Below, piece after piece: positions 1-11,046 of a DNA stretch of 44,494 bases. The DNA is taken from assembly GCF_001517975.1 (NCBI RefSeq), contig NZ_KQ950186.1, positions 1,273 through 45,766 on the forward strand, given 5' to 3'. Position 1 is the first letter of the stretch. Each line of letters opens with the position of its first letter. The translations under genes were made by a program, and so were the position numbers. Origin of the DNA: Thermobifida cellulosilytica TB100 (GTDB lineage Bacteria; Actinomycetota; Actinomycetes; Streptosporangiales; Streptosporangiaceae). The notes under the pieces are model-generated. The model saw nothing but the letters and a program-made list of their open reading frames with translations, ran no database searches and was not told where the DNA came from.

Positions 1-93
1 CCGCTCGGCCTCGGCGGGGGGGCCGAACACCACGCCGGAGACGAAGGGGAGGGGGCCGTGCAGGCGGGTTAGCGGCCGGGGCGCGGAGGCGCT

Positions 94-438
94 GTGGGCG
101 GGGCCGGCCGGCCCCCCCCGGGGGGCCCCGCCCCCGAGATCCTCCAGATCGGGGACATCACCATCGACGTCGCCGGGCACTCCGTCCGCCGCGGCGACCA
201 GCCGATCAACCTCACCCCGCTGGAGTTCGACCTGCTCGTCGCGCTGGCCCGCAAGCCCCGGCAGGTCTTCACCCGCGAGGTGCTGCTGGAGCAGGTGTGG
301 GGCTACCGCCACGCCGCGGACACCCGCCTGGTCAACGTGCACGTCCAGCGGCTCCGGGCCAAGATCGAGAAGGACCCCGAGCACCCGGAGATCGTGGTCA
401 CCGTACGGGGGGTCGGTTACAAGGCCGGCGCCGCCTGA
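94..438 (+). CDS. mtrA: MtrA response regulator, C-terminal DNA-binding part only (5' truncated)
   Basis: OmpR/PhoB-type winged-helix DNA-binding domain of MtrA, the response regulator paired with MtrB. In actinobacteria it controls cell-wall, division and replication genes. The recognisable protein starts near base 127 (PAPEILQIGD) and runs through LTPLEFDLLVAL, the recognition helix region VNVHVQRLRAKIE and VRGVGYK to a TGA at 436-438. The whole receiver domain is missing: there is an in-frame TAG at 70-72, and bases 96-136 contain only G and C. Bases 1-78 do not encode MtrA receiver sequence in any plus frame. The GTG at 94 is simply the first start after the stop, not a believable native start. 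mtrB follows after 20 bp. Identity of the domain is secure. Whether the gene is really broken or the contig edge is misassembled cannot be told here. Confidence 0.8.
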   Translation: MGGAGRPPPGGPAPEILQIGDITIDVAGHSVRRGDQPINLTPLEFDLLVALARKPRQVFTREVLLEQVWGYRHAADTRLVNVHVQRLRAKIEKDPEHPEIVVTVRGVGYKAGAA

Positions 439-458
439 CGGCTCCGAGGACGGAAACG

Positions 459-2192
459 GTGTCGGACAGCGTCCACGGTGCGAACGCGGCTCCCCCCACG
501 GTGGACGGGGAGCCCGCGTCCACGCGGTGGCAGCGGCTGGGCAGTGCGCTGCGCGCCGGATACCTGGTGACCCAGCGGCTGGCGCGCACCCTCGTCGCCG
601 CGATGCACTCGCGGTGGCGGCGCTCCCTCCAGCTCCGCGTGGTCACCACCACCCTGCTCGCCTCGGTTCTGGTCACCGCCGTCCTGGGGTTCTTCATGGT
701 GCAGCAGGTCCGCTCCGACCTGCTCAAGGCCAAGGAGCAGGCCGCGTTCGGCGACCACCACATCGGGCTGACCGCGGCCCTGGGCATCCTTCAGGACAGC
801 GGCCAGCAGGACCCGGAGCGCCAGCTCGACGAGATCGTCGAGGAGCTCAGCGCGCGCAGCGGCTCCACCGGCCTGTACGACGTGGTGATCCTGCCGTCGG
901 TGGGCGGCATGACCGGCCGCGCCAGCGGGGGCGTCGCCGAGGCGAGCGTGCCCACCCAGTTGCGCGAGGAGGTGCAGAACAGCGGGGGCGACACCCAGCA
1001 CGGCCGCTACACCGAGATCATCCGCGGCTCCGAACGCGAGCCCGGGCTGGCCGTGGGCGCCCAGCTCTCCAGCGCCTACGAGCTGTACTACCTGTTCCCC
1101 CTCGACCACGAGCAGCAGATGCTCGACCTGGTGCAGCGCACCCTGGCGCTGGTCGCCTCCGTGATGGTCCTGCTGCTGGCCGCCATCGCCTACGTGGTCA
1201 CCCGGCAGGTGGTCACTCCGGTGCGGCAGGCCGCCAGCTCGGCCGAGAAGCTGTCCTCCGGCGACCTGTCGGAGCGGATGCGGGTGCGCGGCGAGGACGA
1301 CCTGGCGCGCCTGGCGGTCTCCTTCAACGACATGGCGGGCAGCCTCCAGGAGAAGATCCAGGAGCTGGAGGAGCTGTCCAAGGTCCAGCGCCAGTTCGTC
1401 TCCGACGTCTCCCACGAGCTGCGCACCCCGCTGACGACCATCCGCATGGCCGGGGACCTGCTGTTCGAGGAGCGCGAGGCGTTCGACCCGGCGGTGCGGC
1501 GCTCGGTGGAGCTGTTGCAGAGCCAGTTGGAGCGCTTCGAGGAGCTGCTCACCGACCTGCTGGAGATCAGCAGGCACGACGCCGGCGCGGCCACCCTCGC
1601 CGTGGAGCGCGCCGACATCCGCGACGCGGTCCTCCGGGCGGTCAGCGAGGCCGAGCAGATCGCGGAGAAGCGCGGGATCAAGGTGGTGCTGCGGCTGCCC
1701 GCGGAGCCGTGCATCGCCGAGTTCGACGCCCGCCGCATCAACCGCATCCTGCGCAACCTCATCGTCAACGCCATCGAGCACAGCGAGGGCAAGGACGTCG
1801 TCGTGACGGCGGCCGGGGACCGCGACGCGGTGGCGGTGGCGGTCCGCGACTACGGGGTCGGCCTCAAGGAGGGCGAGGAGCACCTCTGCTTCGACCGCTT
1901 CTGGCGCGCCGACCCGGCCCGCGCCCGCACCACGGGCGGAACCGGGCTGGGGCTGTCCATCGCCAAGGAGGACGCGCAGTTGCACGGGGGCTGGCTCCAG
2001 GCGTGGGGGCGGCCGGGCATGGGCTCGCAGTTCCGGCTGTCGCTGCCGCGGGTGTCCGGCACCGAGCTGCGCGGCTCCCCGCTGCCGCTGGTGCCGCCGG
2101 AGGTGGCGCTGGGCGGGACGCTGTCGGTGTTCAGCGGCCAGCAGGTCGGGCTGGAGAGCGTACGGGGCGCAGGCGCGGGGGAGGAAGCGTGA
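459..2192 (+). CDS. mtrB: MtrB sensor histidine kinase
   Basis: Membrane histidine kinase that phosphorylates MtrA. GTG start at 459 with GAGGA at 446-450, giving 577 residues. A basic N-terminal tail is followed by a first membrane segment (about 63-85, LLASVLVTAVLGFF), an extracytoplasmic sensor region (about 86-225), a second membrane segment (about 228-250, LALVASVMVLLLAAIAYVV), a HAMP linker (about 250-302), a HisKA domain with the phospho-acceptor His at about 319 in SDVSHELRTPL, and a HATPase_c domain with N-box NLIVNAIEHS and G-boxes around DYGVGL and TGGTGLGLS. It lies 20 bp after mtrA and its stop overlaps the lpqB start (GTGA), so mtrA-mtrB-lpqB should be one transcript. Domain order and context make the call firm. 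Confidence 0.95.
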   Translation: MSDSVHGANAAPPTVDGEPASTRWQRLGSALRAGYLVTQRLARTLVAAMHSRWRRSLQLRVVTTTLLASVLVTAVLGFFMVQQVRSDLLKAKEQAAFGDHHIGLTAALGILQDSGQQDPERQLDEIVEELSARSGSTGLYDVVILPSVGGMTGRASGGVAEASVPTQLREEVQNSGGDTQHGRYTEIIRGSEREPGLAVGAQLSSAYELYYLFPLDHEQQMLDLVQRTLALVASVMVLLLAAIAYVVTRQVVTPVRQAASSAEKLSSGDLSERMRVRGEDDLARLAVSFNDMAGSLQEKIQELEELSKVQRQFVSDVSHELRTPLTTIRMAGDLLFEEREAFDPAVRRSVELLQSQLERFEELLTDLLEISRHDAGAATLAVERADIRDAVLRAVSEAEQIAEKRGIKVVLRLPAEPCIAEFDARRINRILRNLIVNAIEHSEGKDVVVTAAGDRDAVAVAVRDYGVGLKEGEEHLCFDRFWRADPARARTTGGTGLGLSIAKEDAQLHGGWLQAWGRPGMGSQFRLSLPRVSGTELRGSPLPLVPPEVALGGTLSVFSGQQVGLESVRGAGAGEEA

Positions 2193-4072
2193 TCGGACGG
2201 GCGAGCCGGATCGCCGCCGTGGCCGGGACGGCCTGTCTCGCGGCGGTGCTGTCGGGATGCGCCACCGTTCCCACCGGGGGACCCACGTTCGAGGGGCGGG
2301 GCGGCGGGGTGTCGGGCCAGGTGGACACCTTCACCCGGCTGCTGCCCGCCGGACCCCAGCCGGGCTGGGGGGAGAACGCGCTGGTGCGCGGCTTCCTCAA
2401 GGACATGGGCAGCTTCGAGGAGAACCACGCGGCGGCCCGGCTCTACATGACCGAGGAGCGCAGCGAGGTCTGGCAGCCCAGCGACCGGGTGCTCGTCTAC
2501 GAGGAGATGGACGCCGTCCGCTTCGACGTGGAGGCGGTCGAGGAGGGGCGCACCGCCCAGGTCCGGGTGCGCACCCAGCTCTACGCCACCATCCGCCCGG
2601 ACGGCCAGTACGTGGCGGCGCAGCAGGGGGAGACGATCGACGTCCTCTTCGACCTGGCCAAGGTCGACGGGGAGTGGCGGATCGCGAACCTGCCCGACGA
2701 CATCCTGCTCAGCCGCCAGGACGTCGACCGGGTGTACCGCCCGCTCAACCTGTACTACTTCAACCGGGACATGAGCACGCTCGTGCCGGACCCGGTCTTC
2801 CTGCCGGTGCGCTCCACGGTGGACATCACCGGGCAGCTCGCCCAGCACCTCGTCTCGATGCTGGTGCAGGGGCCCACCGACTGGCTGGCGCCCGCGGTGC
2901 GCACGGCCTTCCCCGAGGGGGCCACCGCCTCCGTGGACTACTCCTCCGGCAGCGTCGTCGTCGACCTCTCCCCCGGCTCCGCGACCGTCGACTCCGGGCG
3001 CCTCTCCGACATGAGCGCCCAGCTCGTGTGGACCCTCAAGCAGCTTCCGGAGATCCAGGAGTTCACCCTGCTCGTCGGCGGCGAGGAGGTGGAGCTGCCC
3101 GGGGCCGAGGACGGAGTGCTCCAGGCCAGCAGCCCGAACTGGAACGCGGTGAACCCGGCCGGGCTGGCCGGGTCGCCCAACGCCTACTTCGTGCGGGACA
3201 GCCAGCTGTGGTCGCTCGACGTCGACCAGCACGAGACGCTGGTCCCCGGGGCGGCCGGGCAGGGGCGCGTCCTGCTGGAGGAGCACGCGGTCTCCCTCGA
3301 CGAGAGCCGGGTCGCGGGCGTCTCGGCGGACGACGGCTCGGTCCGGGTGGCGCCCCTCACCGGCGACGGCGACTTCACCACGGTCCTCGACGGCGGCGAC
3401 TACACCTCGCTGTCCTGGGACCGCTACGGCAACCTGTGGGTCCTGGAGGACCTGTCCGCCGAGGCGGAGGAGAGCCGCCAGGAGGAGGACCTCGACGACG
3501 ACACCGAGCCCGGCGGCACCCCCTCGGACGGCTCCGCGCGGTCCGACCGGGAGCGCGCCGAGGGACGCCGGCTGACCCGGCTGTGGCTGGTGCCCGACGG
3601 CGCCGAGGACCCGGTCGAGGTGCACGCGCCGGAGCTGGCCGAGATCCCGGTCACCGAACTGCGCCTGTCCCGGGACGGCACCCGGGCGGCGGTGCTCACC
3701 GGTCCCGCCGACTCCGGGCAGGTCCTGGTGGGCCGGGTGGTGCACGGGGAGGCGTCGGTGTCCCTCCAGGCGTTCCTGCCGCTGGCACGGGACCTGGCCA
3801 CCGTCACCGGCCTGTCGTGGCGCGGCTCCGACCAGTTGGCGGTGCTGGGGCAGAAGGACCGCGGCGCCGTCCAGGCGTACCTGGTCTCGCTCAACGGCAG
3901 CGGGGAGTCCACCAGCGCGGGCGCGGTGACGGGCGCCGACATGAAGACCATCACGGCCGCTCCCGGCATGCCCCTGCTGTCGGGCACCGAGGAGGACACC
4001 ATCTCCTCCTCCAGCGACCGGCTCATGTGGCGGCGCGCGGTCGAGGGGACCAACCCGGTCTACCCGGGCTGA
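2189..4072 (+). CDS. lpqB: LpqB lipoprotein, partner of the MtrAB system
   Basis: Secreted lipoprotein reported in mycobacteria to interact with the MtrB sensor domain and tune MtrA signalling. GTG start at 2189 overlaps the mtrB stop, with GAGGAAG just upstream inside mtrB; 627 residues. The signal peptide ends in the lipobox LSGC with Cys24 as lipid acceptor. The middle part (about 40-330) is the GerMN-containing region, and the C-terminal half (about 330-627) is the LpqB beta-propeller with repeats such as LSWDRYGNLWVLED and LRLSRDGTRAAVLTG. An acidic/Ser-rich insert (ESRQEEDLDDDTEPGG) interrupts the propeller. It closes the mtr operon; the next start is 76 bp downstream. Confidence 0.93.
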   Translation: MIGRASRIAAVAGTACLAAVLSGCATVPTGGPTFEGRGGGVSGQVDTFTRLLPAGPQPGWGENALVRGFLKDMGSFEENHAAARLYMTEERSEVWQPSDRVLVYEEMDAVRFDVEAVEEGRTAQVRVRTQLYATIRPDGQYVAAQQGETIDVLFDLAKVDGEWRIANLPDDILLSRQDVDRVYRPLNLYYFNRDMSTLVPDPVFLPVRSTVDITGQLAQHLVSMLVQGPTDWLAPAVRTAFPEGATASVDYSSGSVVVDLSPGSATVDSGRLSDMSAQLVWTLKQLPEIQEFTLLVGGEEVELPGAEDGVLQASSPNWNAVNPAGLAGSPNAYFVRDSQLWSLDVDQHETLVPGAAGQGRVLLEEHAVSLDESRVAGVSADDGSVRVAPLTGDGDFTTVLDGGDYTSLSWDRYGNLWVLEDLSAEAEESRQEEDLDDDTEPGGTPSDGSARSDRERAEGRRLTRLWLVPDGAEDPVEVHAPELAEIPVTELRLSRDGTRAAVLTGPADSGQVLVGRVVHGEASVSLQAFLPLARDLATVTGLSWRGSDQLAVLGQKDRGAVQAYLVSLNGSGESTSAGAVTGADMKTITAAPGMPLLSGTEEDTISSSSDRLMWRRAVEGTNPVYPG

Positions 4073-4148
4073 CCCGCGGCCGCACCGGTTGTCCACAGCC
4101 CGGGGAAACGGGGGGCGACGCCCCGCGGCGCGCGGCCACCGTGGAGGC

Positions 4149-4838
4149 ATGGCGATTCTCTCGGTTCTCTCCGGTTGGGCGGCGGCACTGGGCGACCTGG
4201 TGCTCGAGCAGCGCTGCGCCGGATGCGGCAGCGCCGGCGCGCCGGTGTGCGCGGCGTGCGCGGACGTGATCGGCCGGGGGCCGTGGCGCTGCCGCAGCCG
4301 CCGCGGCTGCCCGCCGGCCTGGGCGGCCGCCCCGTATGCGGGCCGCTGCCGTGCGGTCCTGCTGGCCTTCAAGAACGGCGGGCGCAGAGCGCTGGCGGAG
4401 TGGCTGGCCGACGGCCTGGCGGAGGCGGTGCGCGCGGCGGCGCCCGCCGCGGAGCAGATCAGTCTCGTGCCCGTGCCGGGGCGGGCCTCGGCCGTCCGGA
4501 AGCGCGGCTACGACCCGGTGCGGACGCTGGGCGAGGCCGCGGCGGTCCGGCTGCGCGCCCGGGGCGTGGCGGTTCGGGTGGTGCCCGGGCTGCGGCTGGC
4601 CCGCACCCCCCGCGACCAGGTGGGGCTCGACGCCGCGCAGCGGTGGGCGAACCTGGCCGGGGCGATGCGGGTGCGGCGCCGCGGCCTTCCCCCGGACCGG
4701 GGCGCGACCGTCGTCGTCGACGACGTGCTCACCACGGGCGCCACCCTGGCCGAGGCGGCCCGGGCGCTCGGCGCGGCGGGGGTCCGGGTGGACGGCGCCG
4801 CCGTGGTCGCGGAACGCGGACCGCTGGAGGCGGGGTGA
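4149..4838 (+). CDS. ComF family phosphoribosyltransferase-like protein
   Basis: Homologue of ComF, a cytosolic protein linked to DNA uptake in competent bacteria. Actinomycete copies are usually of unknown role. From the ATG at 4149 it has 229 residues. It shows the N-terminal zinc-binding pattern CAGCGSAGAPVCAAC and a C-terminal type I PRTase signature VVVDDVLTTGATLAEA that binds PRPP. Start choice is uncertain: GGAGG lies only one base before this ATG, and an in-frame TTG at 4089 would add 20 residues. It follows lpqB in the same direction, as in streptomycetes. Long homopolymer-free GC-rich codon use matches its neighbours. Confidence 0.85.
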   Translation: MAILSVLSGWAAALGDLVLEQRCAGCGSAGAPVCAACADVIGRGPWRCRSRRGCPPAWAAAPYAGRCRAVLLAFKNGGRRALAEWLADGLAEAVRAAAPAAEQISLVPVPGRASAVRKRGYDPVRTLGEAAAVRLRARGVAVRVVPGLRLARTPRDQVGLDAAQRWANLAGAMRVRRRGLPPDRGATVVVDDVLTTGATLAEAARALGAAGVRVDGAAVVAERGPLEAG

Positions 4839-4951
4839 GGACGGCCGCACCGCGGGCGGCCGGGAGGGTGCGGCCCCGCTCCCGCACCGGTCGCGGTACC
4901 GGGGCGGAGAAGATCTTCGGGCAGTTCCGAGAAGTCGTTGGGGAACAGTAC

Positions 4952-4980
4952 CTGACAACTCGCCGATCTCGGGCTAGCGT
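4952..4980 (+). promoter_or_regulatory. Vegetative-type promoter upstream of hpf leader
   Basis: CTGACA at 4952-4957 and TAGCGT at 4975-4980 are separated by 17 bp, a good match to an actinomycete principal-sigma promoter (TTGACA / TAGNNT). Transcription would start near 4987 and give an unusually long leader of about 620 nt before hpf at 5608. A second, weaker candidate is GGGTAT at 5468-5473, which resembles the -10 of stress sigma factors (GGGTAT/C), but no convincing -35 accompanies it. Start-site mapping would be needed to choose. Confidence 0.5.
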
Positions 4981-5124
4981 TCCAGTATGGCACCCGCCCG
5001 GGTCCGTGGTTGCGTCGAACGCGGCGCCCTCGTCGCGAGGGCTCCGGGTCGGCAAGCCGATGCCAGCCGCAGGCGAAACGGCCCACGTAAGGCGACTTTT
5101 CGTCGACTGATCACGGTGCGGCTT

Positions 5125-5297
5125 AGAGGTAAGTCCTGCCTCTTGGGAGGGCCCGATGCCCTCCGGACAAGGGAGAAGGGTAGTAGTGGCGCACAAGCGC
5201 CGCGAGCCCCTCAGCAGGCGGATGTGGGGACGAAGACCAGGTCGGCCGGGCGGGTGGCACTTTCTGTCCGCACGGGGCGCGCCCTTGGGGGCGCCCC
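5125..5297 (+). other. Structured untranslated region ahead of hpf
   Basis: The 769-nt space between comF (ends 4838) and hpf (starts 5608) carries no protein frame with native codon use. It contains a row of hairpins: AGAGG/CCTCT (5125-5143), GGAGGGC/GCCCTCC (5146-5164), GGCGC-ACAA-GCGCC (5188-5201), CCCC/GGGG around 5207-5230, and a strong GGGGCGC/GCGCCCC stem with a further CCC/GGG inside (5274-5297). A Pro/Arg-rich frame starting GTG 5186 crosses this region but looks non-coding. It does not match any riboswitch consensus I know. It could be a regulatory leader or an independent small RNA. Confidence 0.35.
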
Positions 5298-5607
5298 TCC
5301 GCGGACCTCGTGTCCACCGGACGCGGCCCGCACGCCCGCGCCGGTGCCCTCCTCCCTCCCGGGTGCGCCCCGCGCGCCGTTGCGACCGGCTGCCGCGCTC
5401 CCGGACACCCCGTCCTCCCCCTGGCGGCACACGGGACCAATGACCAGTGATGACCGTGGGCTCCACGGGGTATACGCCCAACAAGAAGATCTGTGGCCAC
5501 TGTGGCTGGAGAGGAGGAAGAGACCGACAACCCGGCGCGTACCGCGAACGGGACGCACACCATGAGCTGGCCGTCGACGAGGACGGCCACGCGACGAAGG
5601 GGGTCTT

Positions 5608-6300
5608 GTGGACATCATCGTCAAGGGTCGACGTACCGGAGTCAGCGACAAGTTCCGGCGCCACGTGGAACACAAGCTGGCCAAGCTCCACAAGTGGGAC
5701 CACAAGAACATGATGAGCGTCGATGTGGAGGTGTCCAAGGAGCGCAACCCGAAGCTCGCCGACCACCGGGAGCGGGTCGAGCTGACCATCCGCTCCGCCG
5801 GCCCGGTGGTCCGGGGCGAGGCCGCCGCGGACGACCGTTACACCGCTCTGGACCTTGCCCTTGACCGAATCGAGTCCCGTCTGCGCAAGGTCGCCGACCG
5901 CCGCAAGGTGCACAAGGGAAGCCGCAGCCTGGTCTCCGTCGCCGCCGCCACCGCGCAGTTGCCCACCGAGCAGCAGCCGCTCGGTGAGGTCCTCCAGCCC
6001 GCAGACACCGAGCAGCGCGGGGAGGAGGCGGTGCCCCGGATCGAGGAGGAGCTCGACGGCAGCGCCCTGGGCAGCGCCCTCACCGGAGACTTCGTCGAAC
6101 TCGACACCAAGGGCGACGCCCCCGTGATCGTCCGCGAAAAATTCCACCACGCCGCCCCCATGACCATCGACCAGGCGCTGATGGAGATGGAGCTGGTGGG
6201 CCACGACTTCTACCTCTTCCGCGACAAGGAACAGGGTTCGCCCAGCGTGGTCTACCGGCGCAAGGGGTTCAACTACGGCGTGCTGCGCCTGATGGAATAA
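5608..6300 (+). CDS. hpf: Long-form ribosome hibernation promoting factor
   Basis: Binds the 30S decoding site and dimerises ribosomes into inactive 100S particles in stationary phase or stress. GTG start at 5608 with AAGGGGG at 5598-5603; 230 residues, the length of the long HPF class. The N-terminal S30AE/YfiA domain (about 1-105: MDIIVKGRRTGVSDKFR ... KLADHRERVELTIR) is joined by a variable acidic linker (about 110-165) to the C-terminal dimerisation domain (about 170-230: REKFHHAAPMTIDQAL, VVYRRKGFNYGVLRL). It is transcribed with a long leader and lies between comF and a LuxR-type regulator, the same neighbourhood as in streptomycetes. Confidence 0.95.
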   Translation: MDIIVKGRRTGVSDKFRRHVEHKLAKLHKWDHKNMMSVDVEVSKERNPKLADHRERVELTIRSAGPVVRGEAAADDRYTALDLALDRIESRLRKVADRRKVHKGSRSLVSVAAATAQLPTEQQPLGEVLQPADTEQRGEEAVPRIEEELDGSALGSALTGDFVELDTKGDAPVIVREKFHHAAPMTIDQALMEMELVGHDFYLFRDKEQGSPSVVYRRKGFNYGVLRLME

Positions 6301-6326
6301 AGTTTCCTACATCCGAATAGCGTCCT

Positions 6327-6366
6327 GGTGCGCCGTGCCCGGTCCCGCAGCCGAGCGCGGCGCACC
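6327..6366 (+). terminator. Hairpin after hpf
   Basis: GGTGCGCCG at 6327-6335 pairs perfectly with CGGCGCACC at 6358-6366 (9 bp, 22-nt loop), 27 nt after the hpf stop. There is no U-tract, as is common for actinomycete terminators. More GC-rich inverted repeats follow up to 6470, so the exact termination point is unclear. The rest of the 220-nt gap to 6521 holds nothing else recognisable. Confidence 0.45.
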
Positions 6367-6520
6367 GTGGGATACGGCGTTCCCGCGGGATCTCCCGCGG
6401 CCCGTGGGCCGTCGGGATCCGGGGCCACGGCCCCGCGTCGCGCGGGCGGAGGGGCACGGACGCCTCCGCGCGACGCCCGCACCCGTGTGACGCCGCGCCG
6501 CGCGGGAGGAAGGAACAGCA

Positions 6521-7253
6521 GTGAGCGGGACTCCCCCCACCCGACTGGGATCCATCAAGGTGCTCGTCGTCGACGACCATGCGTTCTTCCGGAGAGGGCT
6601 GGTCTCCGTCCTCGCAGAGGAGCCCGACATCGAGGTGGTGGGGGAGGCCGGGGACGGCGAGGAGGCGATCGCCCGGGCCGCCGAGCTCCGTCCCGACATC
6701 GTCCTGTTGGACGTGCGCATGCCCAAGGCGGGGGGGGATCGCCGCCTGCGCCGGGATCAAGGAGGCCGTTCCCGACGCCAAGATCGTGATGCTCACGATG
6801 AGTGACGAGGAGGAGGACCTCTTCGAGGCGATCAAGGCCGGCGCGACGGGCTACCTCCTCAAGGAGATCTCGGTGGTCGAGCTGCCCGAGGCGGTGCGCG
6901 CGGCCTCCAACGGCCAGTCCTTCATCAACCCCTCCATGGCCACCAAGCTCATCGGCGAGTTCGCGGCGCTGGCCCGCCGGGAGGAGGAGCGGGGACGCGC
7001 CCAGCCCTCGACGGCGCCCCGGCTGACCGGCCGGGAGACCGAGGTGCTGCGCCTGGTCGCGCGCGGGCTGAACAACCGCGACATCGCGGACCGGCTCTTC
7101 ATCTCCGACAACACCGTCAAGAACCACGTCCGCAACATCCTGGAGAAGCTCCAGCTCCACTCGCGGACCGAGGCCGCGGTCTACGCGATCAGGGAGAAGT
7201 TCCTGGACGCCGACGACACCGACGAGGGAGGTCCCGTCCCCCGAGGCAAGTGA
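6521..7253 (+). pseudogene. NarL/FixJ-family response regulator, interrupted by a +1 frameshift in a G8 run
   Basis: DNA-binding response regulator. GTG start at 6521 behind GGAGGAAGG. The receiver (KVLVVDDHAFFRRGL, phospho-acceptor Asp in DIVLLDVRMPK) reads well to about base 6737, then continues in the next frame (IAACAGIKEAVPDAKIVMLTM ... GYLLKEISV) into a complete LuxR-type helix-turn-helix ([30 protein letters not shown]), stopping at 7253. Removing one G from the run of eight at 6730-6737 restores MPKAGGIAAC and a single protein of about 243 residues. No other defect is visible and both halves keep native codon use. A sequencing error or a very recent slippage event is therefore more likely than an old pseudogene. 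Homologues sit at the same place next to secA in other actinomycetes. Confidence 0.8.
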
Positions 7254-7319
7254 CCACTCTGCGTGTTTCCGACTTTGCGGTACGCAGATGTGCCTGGGAA
7301 GGCAATAGGCTCTCCTACG

Positions 7320-7391
7320 ATGGATGGAAGCCACGGGGGATGGATGCGTCCCGTCTCCGGATGCGGGCCACAATCGCGAGGAGCGCATTAG
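7320..7391 (+). CDS. Possible 23-residue leader ORF coupled to secA
   Basis: ATG at 7320 opens a short frame beginning [15 protein letters not shown] and ending in TAG at 7389-7391, two bases before the secA GTG at 7394. A -10-like TAGGCT at 7306-7311 lies 8 nt before the ATG, the same geometry as several probable leaderless genes in this window. No good -35 is visible. The secA ribosome-binding site (GAGGAG, 7378-7383) lies inside this frame, so its translation could affect secA initiation. It has no similarity I recognise to SecM. It may be chance; conservation in relatives would decide. Confidence 0.3.
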   Translation: MDGSHGGWMRPVSGCGPQSRGAH

Positions 7392-7393
7392 AA

Positions 7394-10327
<2,934 letters not shown>

Positions 10328-10341
10328 CACCACAGGTGAAC

Positions 10342-10376
10342 GGCGGCGGCCCCGGGACCATCCCGGGGCCGCCGCC
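10342..10376 (+). terminator. secA terminator
   Basis: Perfect 16-bp stem (10342-10357 with 10361-10376) around a 3-nt CCA loop, 14 nt after the secA stop codon, followed by CGTTT. It separates secA from the downstream PTS operon. The stem is almost pure G/C. Confidence 0.85.
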
Positions 10377-10596
10377 CGTTTCGCACGTCCCGCGCAGCCG
10401 GCTGCCCACCTGCGGCTCCGGCGGCGTCACCGTGCCGCGGGAATGGTCCTGTCACAGAGCGGCCACACGTTTTTCGGTCAATCGTCTAGGCTTCCGGCAT
10501 TCTCGTGCCTAAGCTCTCCTGTGACCCACGGCACCTTGCCAGTCCGGGTGGCCTCCGCCGTCCGACGACGCCCTGACCGGTAAAGGAGGTAGGAGC

Positions 10597-11046
10597 GTGC
10601 TTACGGTACTCGCCCCCGTGACGGGTGTGGCTGTGGGCCTCGACAAGGTCCCCGAACCGACGTTCGCGCAGGGACTGGTCGGACCGGGAACCGCCATCGA
10701 CCCCCGGCGCGAGTGGCAGGAGGCGGTCGCTCCGATCACCGGCCGGATCGTCAGCTTCCATCCGCACGCCTTCGTGGTGCGCAGCGCCGAGGGCCGGGGC
10801 GTCCTGGTGCACCTGGGGATCAACACGGTCCGGCTGCCCCTCATCCGGGGGTTCGAGCTCCTGGCCGCCCAGGGCCAGGACGTCACGGCCGGACAGCCGC
10901 TGATCCGGTGGAACCCCGCCGAGGTGGTGGCCAGCGGGGTCTCCCCGATCGTGCCGATCGTGGCCCTGGACGCCGACGGCGACGTCATCTCGCGGCCGGT
11001 CAGAGGAGAAGTCAGACGAGGGGAACCGCTGTTCCGATGGGCGTGA
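10597..11046 (+). CDS. PTS glucose-type EIIA domain protein
   Basis: Stand-alone phosphocarrier of the PTS_EIIA_1 (Crr) family, which passes phosphate from HPr to a sugar-specific EIIB or acts as a regulator. GTG start at 10597 behind AAAGGAGG; 149 residues, normal for a single EIIA domain. The two active-site histidines are His57 (FHPHAFVV) and His72 (VLVHLGINTV), spaced 15 residues apart as in EIIA-Glc. The C-terminus keeps the GEPLFRW ending. No EIIB or EIIC gene is next to it, so its permease partner must be elsewhere. It is the first gene of a three-gene unit with a HAD phosphatase (overlapping by 10 bp) and HPr. Confidence 0.92.
   Translation: MLTVLAPVTGVAVGLDKVPEPTFAQGLVGPGTAIDPRREWQEAVAPITGRIVSFHPHAFVVRSAEGRGVLVHLGINTVRLPLIRGFELLAAQGQDVTAGQPLIRWNPAEVVASGVSPIVPIVALDADGDVISRPVRGEVRRGEPLFRWA

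Noticed and set aside
2131-2406. Small ORF on the minus strand across the mtrB/lpqB junction
   Set aside because: Antisense shadow; no start signals and native coding on the plus strand covers it entirely.
5121-5300. Possible c-di-AMP, cobalamin or RNase P RNA in the hpf leader
   Set aside because: Hairpins are present, but the conserved loop sequences of these RNA classes are not; the resemblance GAGGTAAGTCC to the RNase P start is too short.
5186-5443. Arg/Pro-rich 85-codon ORF in the hpf leader with an AGAAGGG upstream
   Set aside because: Codon choice (CGA, AGA, CCA, GGT) is unlike the neighbours, and it overlays stable hairpins; probably non-coding.
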